Source: Opitutaceae bacterium
GTDB taxonomy: Bacteria; Verrucomicrobiota; Verrucomicrobiia; Opitutales; Opitutaceae
Length of the DNA stretch: 64,000 nt
Assembly (NCBI GenBank): GCA_019634615.1
Contig: JAHCAZ010000005.1
Location: 1 to 64,000 of the forward strand
Reading direction: 5' to 3'
The position numbers and the translations under genes were made by a program. The notes below the pieces were generated by a model that did not search any database, had not been told where the DNA came from, and saw only the letters and a list, made by a program, of their open reading frames with translations. This document shows positions 40,769 to 49,776 of the stretch, one piece after another (the first letter of the stretch is position 1; each line of letters starts with the position of its first letter).

Positions 40769-42117
40769 CACCCCGCACCGAGCACCTGCCTTCCGGGGCC
40801 TTCACGCTGACGCTGCGGCTCGCCCCGCTTGGCCACTTCACGGGCCCGCTGCTCACCTGTCCCGGCGAGGGTGGACAGCCCGCGCTTGAATTGGCCCGCA
40901 CGGGCGGCACGCCGGATCTGCTGCGTTGCATCGTGCGCGGCTCGCCCGCCCGCCCCGCCTGCGAGCTGGTCGCCCCGCTCGGCGCCATCGACTCCACGGA
41001 ATCGCACAAGCTGGTGCTCCGCCATGCCGGCCACCGCATCGACCTGTTCGTGGATGGCGTGCTGCTCGACGAGGACTGGCCGGTCGGTCACTACCCGCCG
41101 GCGACGGGACCGCTGCAGACCGCGGCGGTCGTGCGCGGTCTCGAGGTCCACCGCGGCGCCGGTGAGGTCGCGTCCGACGTTGTCCGCGCCGACCGCTACC
41201 TCGGCCCGGCGCATCCGGTTGGCCAGGGCTGGAAGCCGCGAGGCCACAACGTGCACGTGGGCGACTGCATGCCCTTTTTCCACGCCGGCCGTTTTCATGT
41301 CTACTACCTGCGCGACCGGCGTCAGCATGCCAGCATGGGCGGCTGCGGCGGTCACCAGTGGGCGCACCTGTCGACGACCGACCTCCGGTGCTGGGAGGAA
41401 CACCCGCTGGCGCTCGTGATCGACGGGGACACGGCGGGGTCGGTCTGCACCGGATCGGTTTTTCACCACGCCGGCATTTTCCACGCTTTTCACTCGCTGC
41501 GCATGGCCGATGGTGCGCCCGCGCCGCTGTGCGTGGCGACCAGCCGCGACGCCGTGCACTTCGGGCCCCGGCGCGTGCTGGCCACGCTGCCCGCGCCCTA
41601 CGACCGGCAGGCGACGCGCGACCCCGTGGTGTTTCCGGATGCCGCCGGCGCCGGATTCCACCTGCTCGCCACGGCGGCGCGGCGCGAGGCGGATGGACGC
41701 GAGCGCGGTTGCCTTGCGCATTTCACCTCGGCCGACCTGCGCACATGGGATCTCCGTGAACCGTTCCTGATCCTCGACGTACCGACCCAGCCCGAATGCC
41801 CGGACTATTTCGCGTGGCGCGGCTGGCACTACCTCATCTTCAGCCTCCACGGCATCGCCCGCTACCGGAAATCGCGGCACCCCCTCGGCCCGTGGGAAAC
41901 CCCCGCCGACGACCGGCTCGACCCGATCGACGCCCGCGTGATGAAAACCGCGGCCTTCGCCGGTGACCGACGGCTCGGCGCCGCCTTCATCGCCGACGGC
42001 GACGGCTGGGGCGGCACGCTCTGCCTGCGCGAGCTGGAGCAGCAGCCGGACGGCACGCTTCGCCTCCGCTGGCCGGCCGAAATGCCGGGGCCGACGGCGC
42101 AGGCTTCACGCGGTTGA
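40765..42117 (+). CDS. GH32-like (clan GH-J type) beta-propeller hydrolase
   Basis: A 450-residue protein. An N-terminal lectin-like beta domain (1-140) is followed by a five-bladed propeller. GH32-type motifs are seen in order: HVGDCMPFFHAGRFHVYYL, GGHQWAHLSTTDLRCWEEHPLAL, TRDPVVF (the RDP motif) and PECPDYFAW (the EC-P-D motif with acid/base Glu). In GH32 the nucleophile Asp sits in the first blade; here VGDCMPF is the candidate. Such enzymes cleave fructans or related glycosides, but the substrate is unproven. GTG at 40765 overlaps the preceding stop codon by 4 bases. Confidence 0.82.
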   Translation: MTPRTEHLPSGAFTLTLRLAPLGHFTGPLLTCPGEGGQPALELARTGGTPDLLRCIVRGSPARPACELVAPLGAIDSTESHKLVLRHAGHRIDLFVDGVLLDEDWPVGHYPPATGPLQTAAVVRGLEVHRGAGEVASDVVRADRYLGPAHPVGQGWKPRGHNVHVGDCMPFFHAGRFHVYYLRDRRQHASMGGCGGHQWAHLSTTDLRCWEEHPLALVIDGDTAGSVCTGSVFHHAGIFHAFHSLRMADGAPAPLCVATSRDAVHFGPRRVLATLPAPYDRQATRDPVVFPDAAGAGFHLLATAARREADGRERGCLAHFTSADLRTWDLREPFLILDVPTQPECPDYFAWRGWHYLIFSLHGIARYRKSRHPLGPWETPADDRLDPIDARVMKTAAFAGDRRLGAAFIADGDGWGGTLCLRELEQQPDGTLRLRWPAEMPGPTAQASRG

Positions 42118-42149
42118 CGCTTGCACCCGCGGCGCCGGCGCGCTTTCCG

Positions 42150-42599
42150 ATGCTCATGCCCCGCAAGCGCCCGTCCGCCTCCAGCCTGACCAAGGCCGAT
42201 TACGAGTTGCTCGCCCAGTTCCGCTACACGCTGCGCCGCTTCCTCGGTTTCAGCGAGGCGGCCGCCCATGCGCGCGGGGTGACGCCCCAGCAGTATCAGG
42301 CCCTGCTCGCGATCGAGGGCTACCCGGGCCGCAACTGGGTCACGATCGGCGAACTGGCCGAGCAGATGCAGGTCGCCCACCACAGCGCCGTCGGCCTCGT
42401 CGATCGCATGGAGGCGCTGAACCTGGTCCGCCGCTCCGCCGCCAAGGACGACCGCCGGCGCGTGGAGGTCCGCCTGACGGCCAAGGGCCTGGCCGCGCTG
42501 GATAAGCTTTACCGCGTGCATCGCACCGAGCTGCGCTCGATCGGCCCCCGCCTCATCAGCCTGCTTGAGCGCGCCGCCAACCCTGACGCGCAAGGCTAG
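42150..42599 (+). CDS. MarR-family transcriptional regulator
   Basis: A 149-residue winged-helix regulator. The helix-turn-helix and wing read VTIGELAEQMQVAHHSAVGLVDRMEALNLVRRSAAKDDRRRVEVRLT. It would bind a palindrome as a dimer and respond to small ligands. Starts at 42150 or 42156 are both possible; a TTG at 42114 is less likely. The last base pairs of its stop (TAG) are shared with the stop of the convergent PLP-enzyme gene (CTAG, 42596-42599). Its target genes are unknown. Confidence 0.88.
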   Translation: MLMPRKRPSASSLTKADYELLAQFRYTLRRFLGFSEAAAHARGVTPQQYQALLAIEGYPGRNWVTIGELAEQMQVAHHSAVGLVDRMEALNLVRRSAAKDDRRRVEVRLTAKGLAALDKLYRVHRTELRSIGPRLISLLERAANPDAQG

Positions 42600-43783
42600 T
42601 CCGTTGCCAGCGCCTGCTCGAGGTCGGCCAGCAGATCGTCGAGATCCTCGACGCCGACCGACAGGCGCACGAGGCCGTCCGCGACGCCCGCCCGCGCCCG
42701 GGCCTCGGGCGGCATGCCGCGGTGGCTCGTCATCGCCGGGCGCGTGGCCAGGCTCTCGAGGCCGCCGAGGCTGACGGCGTGCACGATGAGGCGCAGCCGG
42801 TCGAGAAACCGCGTCGCGGCCGCGGCGCCGCCGCGCAGCTCGAACGACAGGAGCGAGCCGCCGTGCGCCATCTGCCGCCTGAAGATCCCCGCCTGCGGAT
42901 GCGCCGGGTCGCCCGCGTAATGGACCTGCGCCACCGCGGGATGCACGCGCAGCCAGGCCGCCACGGCCGCGCCGTTGCGGTTGTGCGCGGCGAGGCGCAG
43001 CGGGAAGGTGCGGAGACCGCGCAGCACCAGCCAGGCATCGAGCGCGTTCACGGTGCCGCCAAGATTCTTGTGGATGCGGCGGTTGGCCGGGGTGAGCGGC
43101 TCGCGCTTCACGACGCAACCGCCGATCATGTCGGAGTGGCCGTTGAGGTACTTCGTGGTCGAATGCACGACCCAGTCGGCGCCCTGCGTGATCGGCAACT
43201 GGTTGCAGGGGGTCGCCACGGTGTTGTCCACGATCACCGGCGCGCCGCCCGGCCGCGCCGCGGCGGTTGTCGCCGCGAGGTCGACCAGGCGCATGAGCGG
43301 GTTCGATGGCGTCTCGACCAGCACCGCGCCCGCCCCTGCCACCGCCGCGAGCCACGCCGCGTCGTCGGTGGCCTCCACCGTCTGCACCGGCACGCGGCCG
43401 ACCTCGGCCAGGATCTGCAGCAGCTCGAAGCTGCCGCCGTAGATGTCGGGATGCGTGACCAGCGGGCCGCGCCGCCCCTCGAGCGCGGCCATGACCGCGC
43501 ACAGGACGGCCGCGTTGCCCGAGCTCGTGACCAGCGCCCCGGCCCCGCCCTCGAGGTCGGCGATGGCCTCCGCCAGCCGCTCGACCGTGGGGTTGCCGAA
43601 CCGCGAGTACGCGTAGCCCGGGCGCTTCCCGGTGAAGAGCTCCTCGGCCTCCGCCGCGCTCCCGAGCGCGAAGAGCGAGCTCTGGACGATGGGCGGCGAA
43701 AAGGGCGCGTTGACGCCGTCCGCGGGTCGCGGCGCACCGGCGTGGGCGCAGCGCGTGGCCAACCCCGGGCGGGTCGGCTTCAT
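42596..43783 (-). CDS. Trans-sulfuration PLP enzyme (cystathionine gamma-synthase/lyase family)
   Basis: A 395-residue PLP-dependent enzyme of Cys/Met metabolism. Landmarks are YSRFGNPT (59-66), the PLP-ring residues in VTSSGNAAV, ETPSNPLMRLVDL, the Schiff-base Lys211 in VHSTTKYLNGHSD, and the C-terminal SLGGLESLATRPAMTSH. Members include cystathionine gamma-synthase, gamma- and beta-lyases and methionine gamma-lyase; sequence alone does not separate them here. The ATG at 43783 is chosen because upstream codons in frame read as non-conserved, basic sequence. Confidence 0.9.
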   Translation of the reverse strand: MKPTRPGLATRCAHAGAPRPADGVNAPFSPPIVQSSLFALGSAAEAEELFTGKRPGYAYSRFGNPTVERLAEAIADLEGGAGALVTSSGNAAVLCAVMAALEGRRGPLVTHPDIYGGSFELLQILAEVGRVPVQTVEATDDAAWLAAVAGAGAVLVETPSNPLMRLVDLAATTAAARPGGAPVIVDNTVATPCNQLPITQGADWVVHSTTKYLNGHSDMIGGCVVKREPLTPANRRIHKNLGGTVNALDAWLVLRGLRTFPLRLAAHNRNGAAVAAWLRVHPAVAQVHYAGDPAHPQAGIFRRQMAHGGSLLSFELRGGAAAATRFLDRLRLIVHAVSLGGLESLATRPAMTSHRGMPPEARARAGVADGLVRLSVGVEDLDDLLADLEQALATD

Positions 43784-44145
43784 GGCAGGTCCGCCCAGCG
43801 GGCGGCAGGACGGGGAGCGGAGGACGAGCGAGGCATGGCAGGGGGCGTTCGCGCCAGCCTCGCAGGCGTGCCGGGACCGGCCAAGCGGAAAACATCGTCT
43901 TGCGATACGCTGCCGGCCGGCTTCGCTGTCGGCATGCCCACCCGACCCCGCCAGCCCAGCGCCTCCGCCCGCCAACCAGCCGGGCGGCGCCTGACCGGGC
44001 GGCCCGCCGGGAGATCCGGGCCAGCGACCCCGCGGCCGCGCGACCCGGTTGCCGCCGCCGCGGGGGCCGCGCGCTCGCGCCGCCTCGCCCGTGCCGGCGA
44101 GTACGCCAGCCCGGCCTGCGCCATGCCGGAGATCGAGGACTGACC
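43784..44145. other. Divergent intergenic region, no feature recognised
   Basis: This 362-bp, very GC-rich region separates the leftward PLP enzyme and the rightward globin gene. I looked for a SAM- or SAH-binding riboswitch in the leader of the PLP enzyme and found no match to their conserved cores. No repeat, RNA or promoter stands out. Confidence 0.5.
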
Positions 44146-44526
44146 ATGGCCGTTTCCACCCCGTTGTTCACCCGCCTGGGCGGCCGCCCGGCGCTGGCCG
44201 TCCTCCTGCGGCATTTCTACGCCGACGTGCGCCAGCACGCGGAGATCGGCCCGATCTTCAACGCGCACATCGCCGACTGGCCGGCGCACCTCGAGAAGAT
44301 CGCCGACTTCTGGTCGGGCGCGACGGGCGGGCCGGCCCTCTATCGCGGCGCGATGCCGGCGCGGCACATGCCGCTGGGGCTCGAGGAACGCCACTTTCAG
44401 GCCTGGCTCGACCTCTGGCGCCGCCAGTGTCGCATCCGCCTGCCCGCCGCGGAGGCGGAAGAATTGATCCGCATCGCGGAGATGATCGGCGAGCGCCTGC
44501 GCTTCCTCACCGCCCGCGGCGCCTGA
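44146..44526 (+). CDS. Group 3 truncated hemoglobin
   Basis: A 126-residue 2-on-2 globin. Family signs are [37 protein letters not shown], with Tyr25 in the B helix, the probable proximal His74 in PARHMPL, and HFQAWLDLW. Group 3 globins bind oxygen or peroxide tightly and are linked to redox or nitrosative stress. The ATG at 44146 is chosen because similarity begins right after it. A 55-base gap separates it from the sugar-acid dehydratase gene. Confidence 0.92.
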   Translation: MAVSTPLFTRLGGRPALAVLLRHFYADVRQHAEIGPIFNAHIADWPAHLEKIADFWSGATGGPALYRGAMPARHMPLGLEERHFQAWLDLWRRQCRIRLPAAEAEELIRIAEMIGERLRFLTARGA

Positions 44527-44581
44527 TTCGGGTTGTGTGGGCCACCGTCGTCCGGCACTACGCTGGGACGACACCCGCCCC

Positions 44582-45760
44582 ATGAAAATCACCAAGGTCG
44601 AAACGCTGGTCTGCCACGCGCGCATGCGCAACTGGGTCTTCGTCAAGGTCCTCACCGACCAGCCCGGTCTCCACGGCTGGGGCGAGGCCACCCTGGAATG
44701 GCACACGCGCTCGATCGTCGGCGCGGTCGAGGACGTCGCCCAGCTCCTGATCGGCGAGGATCCCACGCGCATCGAGCACCTCTGGCAGATGATGTTCCGC
44801 CAGCATTTCTGGCACGGCAACGGCATCGTGCGCGCCACGGCCATCGCGGGCATCGACCTCGCGCTCTGGGACATCATGGGCAAGGTCCACGGCGTGCCCT
44901 GCCACCGCCTGTGGGGAGGCCCGGTGCGCGACTACGTGCGCACGTACAGCCACCTCGGCGGCGGCAAGATGGAGGATTTCTACATGACGGCGCCCGACGA
45001 CGCGGCGCGCTTCGCCGACCTCGCGCGGCAGGCGGTGGCCGACGGCTACACGGCCTTCAAGTGCATGGCCGTGCCCGAGACCGCGCCCATCGAGGGCCTG
45101 CGGCCGATCCACTACGCCGAGGCCTGCGTGAAGGCCATCCGCGAGGCGGTCGGGCCCGGGATCGACGTGATGGTGGATTGCCACGCGCGGCCGTCGCCGC
45201 GCATGGGCCTGCAGTTCGCCAAGGCGCTGGAGCCGTACGGGCTGTATTTCCTCGAGGAGGTCTGCTGGCCCGAGGCGCCCGACGCCATGGCCGAGATCCA
45301 GCGCGCGGTGCGCACGCCCATCGCGACCGGCGAACGCGTCACCGGCCTGCACGGATTCCGCGACCTGCTGGCCAAGCAGGCGGCCAGCATCCTGCAGCCC
45401 GACATCACGCACTGCGGCGGCCTGACCGAGGCGCGGCGCATCGCGGCGCTCTGCGAGGCGTACCGCGTGGCGCTCGCCCCGCACAACCCCCAGGGGCCGG
45501 TCAGCACGGCGGCGTCGCTGGAATTCGGCTTCGCCACGCCCAGCTACATCATCTGCGAGTCGGTGCGCAACGACGTGCCCTGGCGGGACGACATCGTGTC
45601 CTCCGGATTCACCATCGAGCCCAAGGGCCAGATCGTGCGCCCGAGCGCCAAGCCCGGCCTCGGCATCGAGATCGACGAGGCCGAGGTGCGGAAGCATCCG
45701 TTCCAGCAGGAAATCCTGCGCCGCAGCTTCAACGCCGACGGCGCGGTGACGGACTGGTGA
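44582..45760 (+). CDS. Mandelate racemase/enolase-family sugar-acid dehydratase (galactonate dehydratase-like)
   Basis: A 392-residue enolase-superfamily enzyme. The capping domain is N-terminal ([23 protein letters not shown]). In the barrel the metal ligands are Asp199 ([10 protein letters not shown]), Glu225 (LYFLEE) and Glu251 (TGERVTG). His201 next to the first ligand and His301 ([12 protein letters not shown]) form the acid/base pattern of D-galactonate dehydratase (DgoD) and related acid-sugar dehydratases. It would remove water from an aldonate to make a 2-keto-3-deoxy acid. The exact substrate is not fixed by motif reading. Confidence 0.88.
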   Translation: MKITKVETLVCHARMRNWVFVKVLTDQPGLHGWGEATLEWHTRSIVGAVEDVAQLLIGEDPTRIEHLWQMMFRQHFWHGNGIVRATAIAGIDLALWDIMGKVHGVPCHRLWGGPVRDYVRTYSHLGGGKMEDFYMTAPDDAARFADLARQAVADGYTAFKCMAVPETAPIEGLRPIHYAEACVKAIREAVGPGIDVMVDCHARPSPRMGLQFAKALEPYGLYFLEEVCWPEAPDAMAEIQRAVRTPIATGERVTGLHGFRDLLAKQAASILQPDITHCGGLTEARRIAALCEAYRVALAPHNPQGPVSTAASLEFGFATPSYIICESVRNDVPWRDDIVSSGFTIEPKGQIVRPSAKPGLGIEIDEAEVRKHPFQQEILRRSFNADGAVTDW

Positions 45761-45849
45761 GCCCCGCCGCCCGCGGGCATTCTTCCGGTAGGTTGATTCC
45801 CGGGTTTTCGTCCGCCCACCGGCGACTATAGCTCCCCTAACCCCGCCCT

Positions 45850-47064
45850 ATGCACGATCCCACCGCCGACTGGCTGACGCCGGAGTTTTTCCAGAACCCG
45901 TATCCCCACTACGCCACCTTGCGCGCACAGGGTCTGGTTCATTGGAGCCCGAAACTCAACATGTGGCTGGTGCCCGGCTACGCCCTCACCCATGAGGGGC
46001 TCAAGGACCACACGCGGTTCTCCAACGTGGGCCGCATCGGCGTCGAGCTCGCCACGCTGCCCGAGGCCGACCGCGCGGCAATCGCCCCTTTGGCCGACGA
46101 GCTGGGCACGGGGCTGATCCATTCCGACCCGCCCGACCACACGCGCATGCGCCGCATCGTGAGCCAGGCGTTCACGCCGCGTGTGATCGAGACCCAGCGC
46201 CGCCGGACGACCGGGCTCGTGGATGAGCTGATCGACAACCTGCGGGCCAGGGGGCGGTGCGACTTCATCGCGGAGTTTGCCTTCCCGCTGCCCATCCTCG
46301 TCATCAGCGATCTCTTCGGCGTGCCGCGCGCTGACCGCGACCGGATCAAGGCCTGGTCGGAGTGCATCACCGACCTCGGCTCCCGCCGCAAGCCGCTGGC
46401 CGAGCTGGCGCGCGACGCGTTGCAGGCGACGCGGGAGATGAAGGTCTACTTCGAGGCCATCCTCGACGAGCGTCGCCGCGAGCCGCGCGACGACCTGATC
46501 ACGCTGCTGCTCAATGCCGAGGACGCCGGCGAGCGGTTGAGCCGGTCCGAGCTGATCGGCATGGCGATCCTGATCCTCGTTGCCGGCCACGAGACGACCA
46601 CGAGCCTGCTGAGCAACGGCCTGCTGTTGCTCCTGCAGAATCCCGACCAGCTGACGGCGCTGCGGGCGGACCCGGCGCTGATGCCGACCGCGATCGAGGA
46701 GATGCTGCGCGTGGAGCCGTCGTTCCTGCGCACGCCGCGCCGCGTGAAGGCGGACCTGGAATGGGGCGGCGTGCAGCTGCAGCGCGACCAGATGGTGTCG
46801 GTGCTCAACGGCGCCGCCAACCGCGACCCGGCCGTGTTCACCGACCCCGACCGTTTCGATATCCGCCGCTCGCCCAACAAGCACCTGAGCTTCGGCCACG
46901 GCCCGCACATCTGCCTCGGCGCACCCCTGGCCCGCCTCGAGGCCAGCCTGGCCTTCCCCCGCCTGCTCGAACGCCTCCCGCAACTGGAGCTCGCCGGCGA
47001 TGTCCTTTGGAAGGAAGACTTCTCGACCCGCCGATTGGAGCGGTTGGACTTGCAGGTCGGGTAG
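45850..47064 (+). CDS. Cytochrome P450 (soluble bacterial class)
   Basis: A 404-residue heme monooxygenase. Motifs in order are the oxygen-activation helix LVAGHETTTSLL (about 242-253), the ExxR pair in EEMLRVEPSFLR, and the heme loop FGHGPHICLGAPLAR with ligand Cys355. No membrane anchor, so it is soluble and needs a ferredoxin partner that is not encoded nearby. Substrate unknown; family members hydroxylate fatty acids, terpenes or macrolides. Confidence 0.93.
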   Translation: MHDPTADWLTPEFFQNPYPHYATLRAQGLVHWSPKLNMWLVPGYALTHEGLKDHTRFSNVGRIGVELATLPEADRAAIAPLADELGTGLIHSDPPDHTRMRRIVSQAFTPRVIETQRRRTTGLVDELIDNLRARGRCDFIAEFAFPLPILVISDLFGVPRADRDRIKAWSECITDLGSRRKPLAELARDALQATREMKVYFEAILDERRREPRDDLITLLLNAEDAGERLSRSELIGMAILILVAGHETTTSLLSNGLLLLLQNPDQLTALRADPALMPTAIEEMLRVEPSFLRTPRRVKADLEWGGVQLQRDQMVSVLNGAANRDPAVFTDPDRFDIRRSPNKHLSFGHGPHICLGAPLARLEASLAFPRLLERLPQLELAGDVLWKEDFSTRRLERLDLQVG

Positions 47065-47104
47065 CGCCTGACAACGGGACGCCCCAGACAGTCCAGAATA
47101 CGGA

Positions 47105-47278
47105 TCAGGTTGACGAATAGAAGGTGCCGTCTTCCGCCGTCGTCTCCATCACGATCTTGCCCAGCTCACGGATCGCCTCGTTCTCGATCGATTGGCAATC
47201 GATCGCCTCGAATTCGGCCGCGGTATTGATCGCTTGGTCGCGTTCGCGCAGCAGTTCGTGGAGGTCTTCGTAGTTCAT
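47105..47278 (-). CDS. Small acidic hypothetical protein
   Basis: A 57-residue protein starting MNYEDLHELLRERDQAINTA and ending in a Glu/Thr-rich tail. It is amphipathic and helical with no known domain. The ATG at 47278 is preferred over a start at 47347 because only the shorter form looks protein-like. It stands alone between the P450 and VOC genes. The 260 bases upstream of it hold no other recognised feature. Confidence 0.45.
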   Translation of the reverse strand: MNYEDLHELLRERDQAINTAAEFEAIDCQSIENEAIRELGKIVMETTAEDGTFYSST

Positions 47279-47538
47279 AGGGCATCGAGGTATTCCGAGT
47301 ATATTCCCATGCCCAATTTGTGGAGGTTCCGCACGTGTTGGTACCAACCAAAACCCGCGCAGATCGCTTATAAAGCGCAGATTACGCCAGTAGTTGTAGG
47401 CTTTGGACCGTGGGAGGATGACCGCCGACGATGTTCCAGTCCGACCTCCCGCTCAGCGCGGAAACCGCCGTTCGGCCGCGTTGACGGAGGTGGGATTTGG
47501 TTCAACCTGCCTCGGCAGCGAAACAAGGACACACCTCC

Positions 47539-48018
47539 ATGAACAAGAATACGATTTGCCTGTGGTATAACCACGATGCGGAGGAGGCCGCGCAGTTTTA
47601 TGCGCGGACGTTTCCGAACAGCACGGTCAGCGCGGTGCATCGGGCGCCGACCGACTTTCCCGGTGGCAAGGCCGGGCAGGTACTGACAGTCGAGTTCACC
47701 GTGTGCGGCGTGCCGTGCCTGGGGCTCAATGGCGGCGACGCGTTCAAGCACAGCGAGGCGTTCTCGTTTCAGATCGCGACGGAGGACCAGGCGGAGACGG
47801 ATCGCTATTGGAACGCGATCATCGGCCACGGCGGCCAGCCCAGTGCCTGCGGCTGGTGCAAGGACAAGTGGGGCCTGTCGTGGCAGATCACCCCGCGCGT
47901 CCTGACCGAGGCGCTGGCCCAGGGCGGCGCGGCGGCCAAGCGCGCGTTCGTGGCGATGATGGACATGGGCAAGATCGACGTCGCGAAGATCGAGGCGGCC
48001 GTCCGGGGCCAAGCGTGA
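47539..48018 (+). CDS. VOC-superfamily PhnB/YdcE-like protein (3-dmu-9_3-mt domain)
   Basis: A 159-residue protein of the PhnB-like branch of the vicinal-oxygen-chelate fold. Typical parts are CLWYNHDAEEAAQFYARTFPNS, FTVCGVPCLGLNGGDAFKHSEAFSFQ, and GWCKDKWGLSWQITP. These proteins are common and mostly of unknown activity; the old 3-demethylubiquinone methyltransferase label is not supported biochemically. It ends just before the convergent rnk-like gene. Confidence 0.9.
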   Translation: MNKNTICLWYNHDAEEAAQFYARTFPNSTVSAVHRAPTDFPGGKAGQVLTVEFTVCGVPCLGLNGGDAFKHSEAFSFQIATEDQAETDRYWNAIIGHGGQPSACGWCKDKWGLSWQITPRVLTEALAQGGAAAKRAFVAMMDMGKIDVAKIEAAVRGQA

Positions 48019-48036
48019 GCGGTCGGCGCAGGGTCT

Positions 48037-48438
48037 TCAGACCAGCGCCGGCTCGGGTGCGGTGACGCGGTGGATCTTGAGCCGCCGGACGCCGCCCGGC
48101 GTCGACCAATTGATGACACTGCCGGCCCGATAGCCGATGAGAGCGGTGCCAATCGGCGCGAGGACCGAGATGCGGCCGGCATCAACGTCGGCGAGCTCCG
48201 GAAACGTGATCGTGTATTCCTCGATCTCGCCGGTCTCGAGGTCCTCGAACTCCACGGCGGAATCCAGCGTGACGACGTCGGCTGGAATCGCGGCGGGGTC
48301 CACGACCGTGGCGCGATCGAGTTCATCGCGGAGTTTGCGCAGGCCCAGGCTGGCCGCTCCGGTATTGAGGGCGCTCGAGAGCAGCAGGCGCAGCTTCATG
48401 TGATCATGGTGTGAGATAAAGAGAGGAGTCGGATTCAT
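48037..48438 (-). CDS. rnk: Rnk-like regulator of nucleoside diphosphate kinase (GreA/GreB C-terminal fold)
   Basis: A 133-residue protein. An N-terminal hairpin segment (MKLRLLLSSALNTGAASLGLRKLRDELDRA) is followed by the GreA/GreB-type FKBP-like domain (VEFEDLETGEIEEYTITFPELADVDAGRISVLAPIGTALIGYRAG). Rnk binds RNA polymerase near the secondary channel and modulates its activity. The ATG at 48438 is chosen because it aligns PLFISHHDHMKL with the usual Rnk N-terminus; 48399 is the alternative. Confidence 0.85.
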   Translation of the reverse strand: MNPTPLFISHHDHMKLRLLLSSALNTGAASLGLRKLRDELDRATVVDPAAIPADVVTLDSAVEFEDLETGEIEEYTITFPELADVDAGRISVLAPIGTALIGYRAGSVINWSTPGGVRRLKIHRVTAPEPALV

Positions 48439-48527
48439 GTTGCTAGGGTGTTGTGATGGGTTGGTTGGGCAGCGCGGCCCATGCGACGGGAATCGTGCAC
48501 GAGCCGACGGCGATTGAAGGTGAGGGT

Positions 48528-49229
48528 TCAGGCGCCGGCCGGTTCGAGCGCGGCGGTTTCCGCCATTTCGCCAGGTGTCCAGTCCGCGCCCCGCGCCGCG
48601 GTGATGAACTCGCAGCTCAGGTCGTCGGTCCGCACCAAGATGTAATTCGGAAACGGGGCGTCCGGATTGTACCCCGGATTCAGGCAGAGCGGGCCGCGAC
48701 GGTCGTCGCACCAGCGCATCGCCTCGTGCACGTGGCCCGAAAGGACCAGGCGCGGCGCATGGCGGCTGACGGCCGCGACAAGGTCGGGGTCGCCCGCATC
48801 GGCGCCGCTGGCCCGCGTCGCGACGGTCGTTCCCGTGGGCGGGGCATGCACGACCCAGACGTCGGCCGCGCCCCCCTTTGGCTGGGTGGTCGCGCCGATG
48901 TTCAGGATGGAGAGCCCGTCGAGCGAGACGCGTTGTCCGTCGGTCCAGACGTTGGGATTGTCGATGCGACGCAGCCAATAGGCGGGCGTCCAGCGTCCGG
49001 TGGCGGGATCCCACTCCAGGTCGTGGTTCCCGCTGCACACGGCGATCGGGCGCGGGAAGTCCCCGAGCCAGTCGGATACCCACTCGATCTGTCGCCCGTG
49101 CGGCGTCACGGCCGTCAGGTCGAGCAAATCGCCGGACATGGCGACGAGGTCGTGCGCCGGCGCGTGGTGAAACAGCCAGTTGAACCAGCGTTTGTTGAAA
49201 TGGAAATCAGTGACGTGAAGGATGGTCAT
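48528..49229 (-). CDS. Metallophosphoesterase (calcineurin-like)
   Basis: A 233-residue dinuclear-metal phosphoesterase. The five family blocks are present: DFHFN (8-12), SGDLLDL, SGNHDLEWDP, VVHAPPTG and SGHVHEAM. The substrate is not predictable; relatives hydrolyse cyclic nucleotides, diadenosine or UDP compounds. The ATG at 49229 is chosen because TILHVTDFHF starts the fold. It faces a small single-membrane-span protein gene upstream and the rnk-like gene downstream. Confidence 0.88.
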   Translation of the reverse strand: MTILHVTDFHFNKRWFNWLFHHAPAHDLVAMSGDLLDLTAVTPHGRQIEWVSDWLGDFPRPIAVCSGNHDLEWDPATGRWTPAYWLRRIDNPNVWTDGQRVSLDGLSILNIGATTQPKGGAADVWVVHAPPTGTTVATRASGADAGDPDLVAAVSRHAPRLVLSGHVHEAMRWCDDRRGPLCLNPGYNPDAPFPNYILVRTDDLSCEFITAARGADWTPGEMAETAALEPAGA

Positions 49230-49371
49230 GGGATGGCCCAGGTTGGCCCCCACGGTCGCACGGTGATTCCGTGCGCACAGGGAGGGGTTCGGAGGAAACG
49301 CCACGCGAGCGCGTGGCCGGGGGATGGCGGCGCTTGCCGTTCAGGCGCGCCGGCCAGAGCAGACGCAGCGA

Positions 49372-49680
49372 CTACGACCGAATCGCCAGCACGACCATAA
49401 TGGCAATGATCGCGAGCAGCGCGATCACCCGGACCGAGAACAGAGTCGATCCCCGGTGGGGCAGCAGCGCGGCGGTCGCGTACCGGGGCGGCCGGCCGCC
49501 CCGCGGGTACCACGGGTGGCCATGGTGGGTGCGCGACGGATACCGCCAGTACGGAATGACGGGAGGGGCGCCGGAACCGCCGGAGGCCCGCGGGCTGCGC
49601 TCGGACGAGCGCGGCGCGGGAATGGGTGAGTGGCCGGCGTCACTCCGGTTGTCGGCCTCACGATAGGGGTACGGTTTCAT
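49372..49680 (-). CDS. Small tail-anchored membrane protein with Pro/Arg-rich N-terminus
   Basis: A 102-residue protein. The first 75 residues are rich in Pro, Arg, Ser and Tyr (YWRYPSRTHHGHPWYPRGG). The last 25 form one membrane helix (VRVIALLAIIAIMVVLAIRS). No family is recognised. The clear hydrophobic tail with GC3-typical codon use supports a real gene. The ATG at 49680 is preferred over one at 49752. Confidence 0.5.
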   Translation of the reverse strand: MKPYPYREADNRSDAGHSPIPAPRSSERSPRASGGSGAPPVIPYWRYPSRTHHGHPWYPRGGRPPRYATAALLPHRGSTLFSVRVIALLAIIAIMVVLAIRS

Positions 49681-49776
49681 GGCGGGATGGTAGCACGCCC
49701 CCTTGATCCCGCCTACAGCGCCGCCCGGCGATTGGCCATGCGCTCCGCGCATGGCCGCGGGGTCGCGACGCCGCGG

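Noticed and set aside
43784..43920. SAM- or SAH-responsive riboswitch upstream of the trans-sulfuration enzyme
   Set aside because: No match to the conserved cores of these riboswitches could be found by eye. A covariance search would settle it.
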